Source of the DNA: CAYJFK01 sp964369475
GTDB lineage: Bacteria; Bacillota; Clostridia; Oscillospirales; Feifaniaceae
Length of the DNA stretch: 7,732 nt
Direction of reading: 5' to 3'
NCBI GenBank assembly: GCA_964369475.1
Contig: CAYJFK010000083.1
Location: forward strand, 1 to 7,732
Shown here: positions 5,275-7,732 of the stretch, piece by piece
Layout of the letters: each line of letters starts with the position of its first letter
How positions within the stretch are numbered: position 1 is the stretch's first letter
Notes under the pieces: model-generated
What the model was told of the DNA's origin: nothing
The model's input: the letters and a program-made list of their open reading frames with translations, nothing else
The model's database searches: none
Translations under genes and position numbers: made by a program

Positions 5275-5287
5275 GAGGCATTAAAAA

Positions 5288-6367
5288 ATGGCAGAACAGG
5301 TATTTATGAAAGGCTGCGAAGCTATCGCAGAGGCGGCAGTGCGTGCAGGTTGTAGATTTTTTGCAGGCTACCCCATTACACCCCAAAACGAAATCCCCGA
5401 GTATTTCTCGAGAAGAATGCCTCAGGTCGACGGCTCTTTTGTACAGGGCGAGAGCGAAGTAGCATCGATAAACATGGCATATGGCGCAGCTTCGATGGGC
5501 GTTAGAACAATGACGAGCTCGTCGAGCACAGGTATTTCGCTAAAGAGCGAGGGCATATCATTTTGTGCATCGGCAAGAATTCCCCTTGTATATGCAAACA
5601 TAGCAAGAGGCGGCCCCGGAATTGGCTCGATTCAGCCTGCACAGCAGGACTACAATCAGGCTACAAAGGCATCGGGTAACGGTGGATTTAGAATGATAGT
5701 GCTTGCCCCCTCAACGGTGCAAGAGGCAGTCGATATGACATACAACGCATTCGACCTTGCCGACAAATACAGAAACCCCGTTTTGATACTGTCCGACGGT
5801 GTTGTAGGCTCGATGATGGAGCCTGTTGTTCTTCCCGAAATGATTAGCGACGAGAAAATAGCCGAAATTAAAGAGGGCAAGCGCTCTTGGGCATGTGTAG
5901 GTCATCCGCTCACAGAGAAGCGTGGATGGATACAGCCCGGTCAGTGGAATACGCTCGAGCTTCAAAAATGCAACGTCGAAGCGGCAGAGCTTTACAAGTC
6001 TTGGGACGAGATATGCGACGTAGAGGAATTTATGGTAGAGGATGCCGAGTACATTATAACGGCTTACGGCATATCGGCTCGTGTTGCCAAGAATGTTGTT
6101 AAAGACTTTAGAAAACAAGGCGTAAAGATCGGCCTAATCCGCCCCAAAACAGTATACCCCTTCCCAACATCCAGCTATGACAAGCTCGACTTTAACAAGG
6201 TAAATGGTATACTCGATGTTGAAATGTCGATCCCCGCACAGTTCGGCCTTGACGTTGAGGCGGCCGTTATGGGTAGATGTGAGATTTCCTACTGCCTATG
6301 CTCAGGTGGTAACCTAATGAAGAAGAAGGCCGTTACAGATGCGGTTAACAAAATGATTAACAAGTAA
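5288..6367 (+). CDS. vorB: 2-oxoacid:ferredoxin oxidoreductase alpha subunit, VorB-like
   Basis: A 359-residue alpha subunit of a CoA-acylating, ferredoxin-dependent 2-oxoacid oxidoreductase. The N-terminal pyrimidine-binding domain of the thiamine diphosphate fold carries GYPITPQNEIPEY (27-39), which corresponds to the family's YPITPST motif, and QGESEVASINMAYGAA (53-68) with its conserved glutamates. RGGPGIGSIQPAQQDYNQA (107-125) and the DLADKYRNPVLILSDG segment (156-171) are also typical. The C-terminal half (about 253-345) is the transketolase C-like domain. The sequence reads most like VorB, the 3-methyl-2-oxobutanoate (2-oxoisovalerate) enzyme, so branched-chain 2-oxoacids are the likely substrates. 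A 2-oxoglutarate or other 2-oxoacid specificity cannot be excluded. It begins nine bases after AGGAGG and is followed 12 bases later by the beta gene. Confidence 0.9.
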   Translation: MAEQVFMKGCEAIAEAAVRAGCRFFAGYPITPQNEIPEYFSRRMPQVDGSFVQGESEVASINMAYGAASMGVRTMTSSSSTGISLKSEGISFCASARIPLVYANIARGGPGIGSIQPAQQDYNQATKASGNGGFRMIVLAPSTVQEAVDMTYNAFDLADKYRNPVLILSDGVVGSMMEPVVLPEMISDEKIAEIKEGKRSWACVGHPLTEKRGWIQPGQWNTLELQKCNVEAAELYKSWDEICDVEEFMVEDAEYIITAYGISARVAKNVVKDFRKQGVKIGLIRPKTVYPFPTSSYDKLDFNKVNGILDVEMSIPAQFGLDVEAAVMGRCEISYCLCSGGNLMKKKAVTDAVNKMINK

Positions 6368-6379
6368 GGAGGACGTAAA

Positions 6380-7126
6380 GTGGAACTTATATATACACGC
6401 ACAAAAACACTTCAAAATGTAACATCGGGATTTTGTCCGGGATGTATGCACAGCACCGTTATAAAGCTTATTGGCGAAGTAATGGAAGAACTTAATGTCG
6501 TAGACAAGACATCATGCGTGCTTGGCGTTGGCTGCTGCGGCCTTCATATGAACTATATGGCATACGACAACACAACAGCCCCTCACGGCAGAGCATGTGC
6601 TGTTGCGACAGGCATGAAGAGGGCAAACCCTGACACGCTTGTCTACACATATCAGGGCGACGGAGACCTTGCCGCCATCGGTCTTGGCGAGACACTATCG
6701 GCTGCAAACCGTGGCGAGAACTTTACCGTTATTTTTGTCAACAACGGCATATACGGCATGACGGGCGGCCAAATGGCTCCTACAACTCTAATGGGTATGA
6801 AGGCAAGCACAGCCCCTGCAGGCAGAAACGAAGCAGAGCACGGCTATCCCATGCACATGTGCGAGCTCTTAGATCAGCTAACTGCTCCGTACTACCTCGA
6901 GAGAACGAGCTGTAACACTCCTCAAAATGTTACTAAGACAAAGAATGCCATTAAAAAGGCATTTCAAAACCAGCTTGACGGCAAGGGCTTTTCCATGGTC
7001 GAGATTGTTACAAGCTGTCCTACAAACTGGGGTATGAGCGAGCTTAAATCGCTCGATTTCTTAGAGGAAAAAATGCTTGCTGAATACCCCCTTGGCGTTA
7101 TCAGAGACAGATCGGAGGCAAAATAA
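6380..7126 (+). CDS. 2-oxoacid:ferredoxin oxidoreductase beta subunit, thiamine diphosphate-binding
   Basis: A 248-residue catalytic beta subunit. It carries the thiamine diphosphate and metal site: GDGDLAAIG (93-101) and NNGIYGMTGGQ (121-131). Four cysteines sit where the [4Fe-4S] ligands lie in archaeal two-subunit 2-oxoacid oxidoreductases: the CPGC pair (19 and 22), the GVGCCG segment (52 or 53) and TSCPTNW (213). The subunit therefore probably holds a cluster near the cofactor and passes electrons on to the delta subunit. It starts at GTG (6380), seven bases after a full AAGGAGG (6366-6372). This subunit is called VorA in some naming schemes and KorB in others, so no symbol is given. The last base of its stop codon is the first base of the gamma gene, giving a TAATG overlap. 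Confidence 0.92.
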   Translation: MELIYTRTKTLQNVTSGFCPGCMHSTVIKLIGEVMEELNVVDKTSCVLGVGCCGLHMNYMAYDNTTAPHGRACAVATGMKRANPDTLVYTYQGDGDLAAIGLGETLSAANRGENFTVIFVNNGIYGMTGGQMAPTTLMGMKASTAPAGRNEAEHGYPMHMCELLDQLTAPYYLERTSCNTPQNVTKTKNAIKKAFQNQLDGKGFSMVEIVTSCPTNWGMSELKSLDFLEEKMLAEYPLGVIRDRSEAK

Positions 7127-7674
7127 TGGAGATTAATCTATGTGTAGCCGGCTTTGGCGGACAGGGCGTTATGACGCTCGGAAAATTTCTCTCCGAAGCT
7201 GTTAGCGAAACGGGCGGCAATAGAATTACATTTTTCCCCTCATACGGCGCAGAGCAAAGAGGCGGTACGGCAAACTGTTTTGTCGTTATCTCGGACGACG
7301 AGATAGGCGCCCCTGTTGGGGACGAGATGGATCATCTTGTAGTTTTAAACCAGCCCTCCTTTGATAAGTTTATAGGCACGCTTAAAGAGGGCGGCACTCT
7401 ATTTATAAACAGCTCAATCGTGTCGGACAAGATAGATAGAGACGATATTACTCTTGTAAAACTCCCTGTTACAGAGCTTTCGCTCGAAATAGGAAGTTCT
7501 AAAGTTTTGAATATCGTAATGCTCGGTGCATATATCGGATACACAGACATTGTCGACAAGGACATTGTATGGCAGTCCCTTGTGAAGAAACTCGGCAAAA
7601 AGCCCGAACTTCTCCCACTAAACGAAAAGGCATACAAAATAGGACTTGAGCTTGGCGCAAAGTGCAAGGCTTAA
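7126..7674 (+). CDS. 2-oxoacid:ferredoxin oxidoreductase gamma subunit
   Basis: A 182-residue gamma subunit, normal for the family. It opens with GFGGQGVMTLGKFLSEA (9-25), the conserved glycine-rich loop, followed by FFPSYGAEQRGGTANCFVVIS (36-56), the hallmark YG-x-E-x-RGG segment of gamma subunits, and by IGAPVGDEMDHLVVLNQ. In alpha-gamma fused relatives this domain helps bind CoA. The start ATG overlaps the stop of the beta gene by one base and lies seven bases after GGAGG (7114-7118), so the two are translationally coupled and likely made in equal amounts. TAA is followed at once by TAG, a tandem stop. This completes the delta-alpha-beta-gamma set, and a strong terminator follows. Confidence 0.92.
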   Translation: MEINLCVAGFGGQGVMTLGKFLSEAVSETGGNRITFFPSYGAEQRGGTANCFVVISDDEIGAPVGDEMDHLVVLNQPSFDKFIGTLKEGGTLFINSSIVSDKIDRDDITLVKLPVTELSLEIGSSKVLNIVMLGAYIGYTDIVDKDIVWQSLVKKLGKKPELLPLNEKAYKIGLELGAKCKA

Positions 7675-7689
7675 TAGATTTCACAGTGT

Positions 7690-7732
7690 AACATCCCCCC
7701 ATGTAGCAGTTGCTACATGGGGGGATGTTTTT
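7690..7732 (+). terminator. Strong intrinsic terminator of the oxidoreductase operon
   Basis: A 19-base perfect inverted repeat (arms 7690-7708 and 7711-7729) with a run of six C paired with six G and a very small loop is followed by T residues up to the window edge. It lies 15 bases after the gamma-subunit stop codon and marks the end of the operon. Confidence 0.92.

Noticed and set aside
5711..6118. 135-codon minus-strand frame inside the alpha subunit gene
   Set aside because: It is a shadow of a strongly conserved gene on the other strand, without a start signal of its own.

Overview
The window looks like a low-GC Gram-positive anaerobe, most likely a member of the Clostridia. Reasons: strong AGGAGG-type ribosome binding sites, AT-rich intergenic DNA with sigma-A-like promoters, a lipoprotein with a Firmicutes-style short signal peptide, and an oxygen-sensitive ferredoxin-dependent 2-oxoacid oxidoreductase. 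This assignment is inference; there is no rRNA or other marker gene.

Layout. (1) 1-1206: a divergent pair, the N-terminal part of a short-chain dehydrogenase/reductase (SDR) gene on the minus strand, cut by the window edge, and a TetR-family regulator on the plus strand. They share a 144-bp intergenic region with back-to-back promoters and a 10-bp inverted repeat placed one copy per promoter. The SDR stops resembling its family after about residue 109 and may be broken. (2) 1279-1330: a bidirectional terminator between the TetR gene and the convergent gene. (3) 1346-3016 minus: a secreted lipoprotein with an acidic 10-residue repeat linker, a long beta-helix-like region of the carbohydrate-binding DUF4353 (Cthe_2159-like) type, and a Gly-Gly-x-Met-Pro tail. 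It starts at TTG. (4) 3017-3358: 342 bp without a convincing gene, holding the lipoprotein promoter and a perfect 30-bp palindrome that is a bidirectional-looking terminator. (5) 3359-4135 minus: an IclR-family regulator. (6) 4136-4345: a regulatory region with promoters in both directions, an IclR-like palindrome and other repeats. (7) 4346-7674 plus: a tightly packed five-gene operon encoding a P-loop ATPase of unknown role, a 2[4Fe-4S] ferredoxin subunit (delta), and the alpha, beta and gamma subunits of a 2-oxoacid:ferredoxin oxidoreductase. It ends in a 19-bp-stem terminator at the window's right edge.

How the genes work together. The four oxidoreductase subunits form a complete delta-alpha-beta-gamma enzyme. 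The alpha subunit most resembles VorB, so the likely reaction is 2-oxoisovalerate or another branched-chain 2-oxoacid + CoA to acyl-CoA + CO2 + reduced ferredoxin, as in branched-chain amino acid fermentation or, in reverse, reductive carboxylation. The divergent IclR protein is the obvious candidate regulator. The leading ATPase gene is the least explained part of the window and the best candidate for new biology: an ATP-dependent accessory factor tied to an oxidoreductase that is not known to need one.
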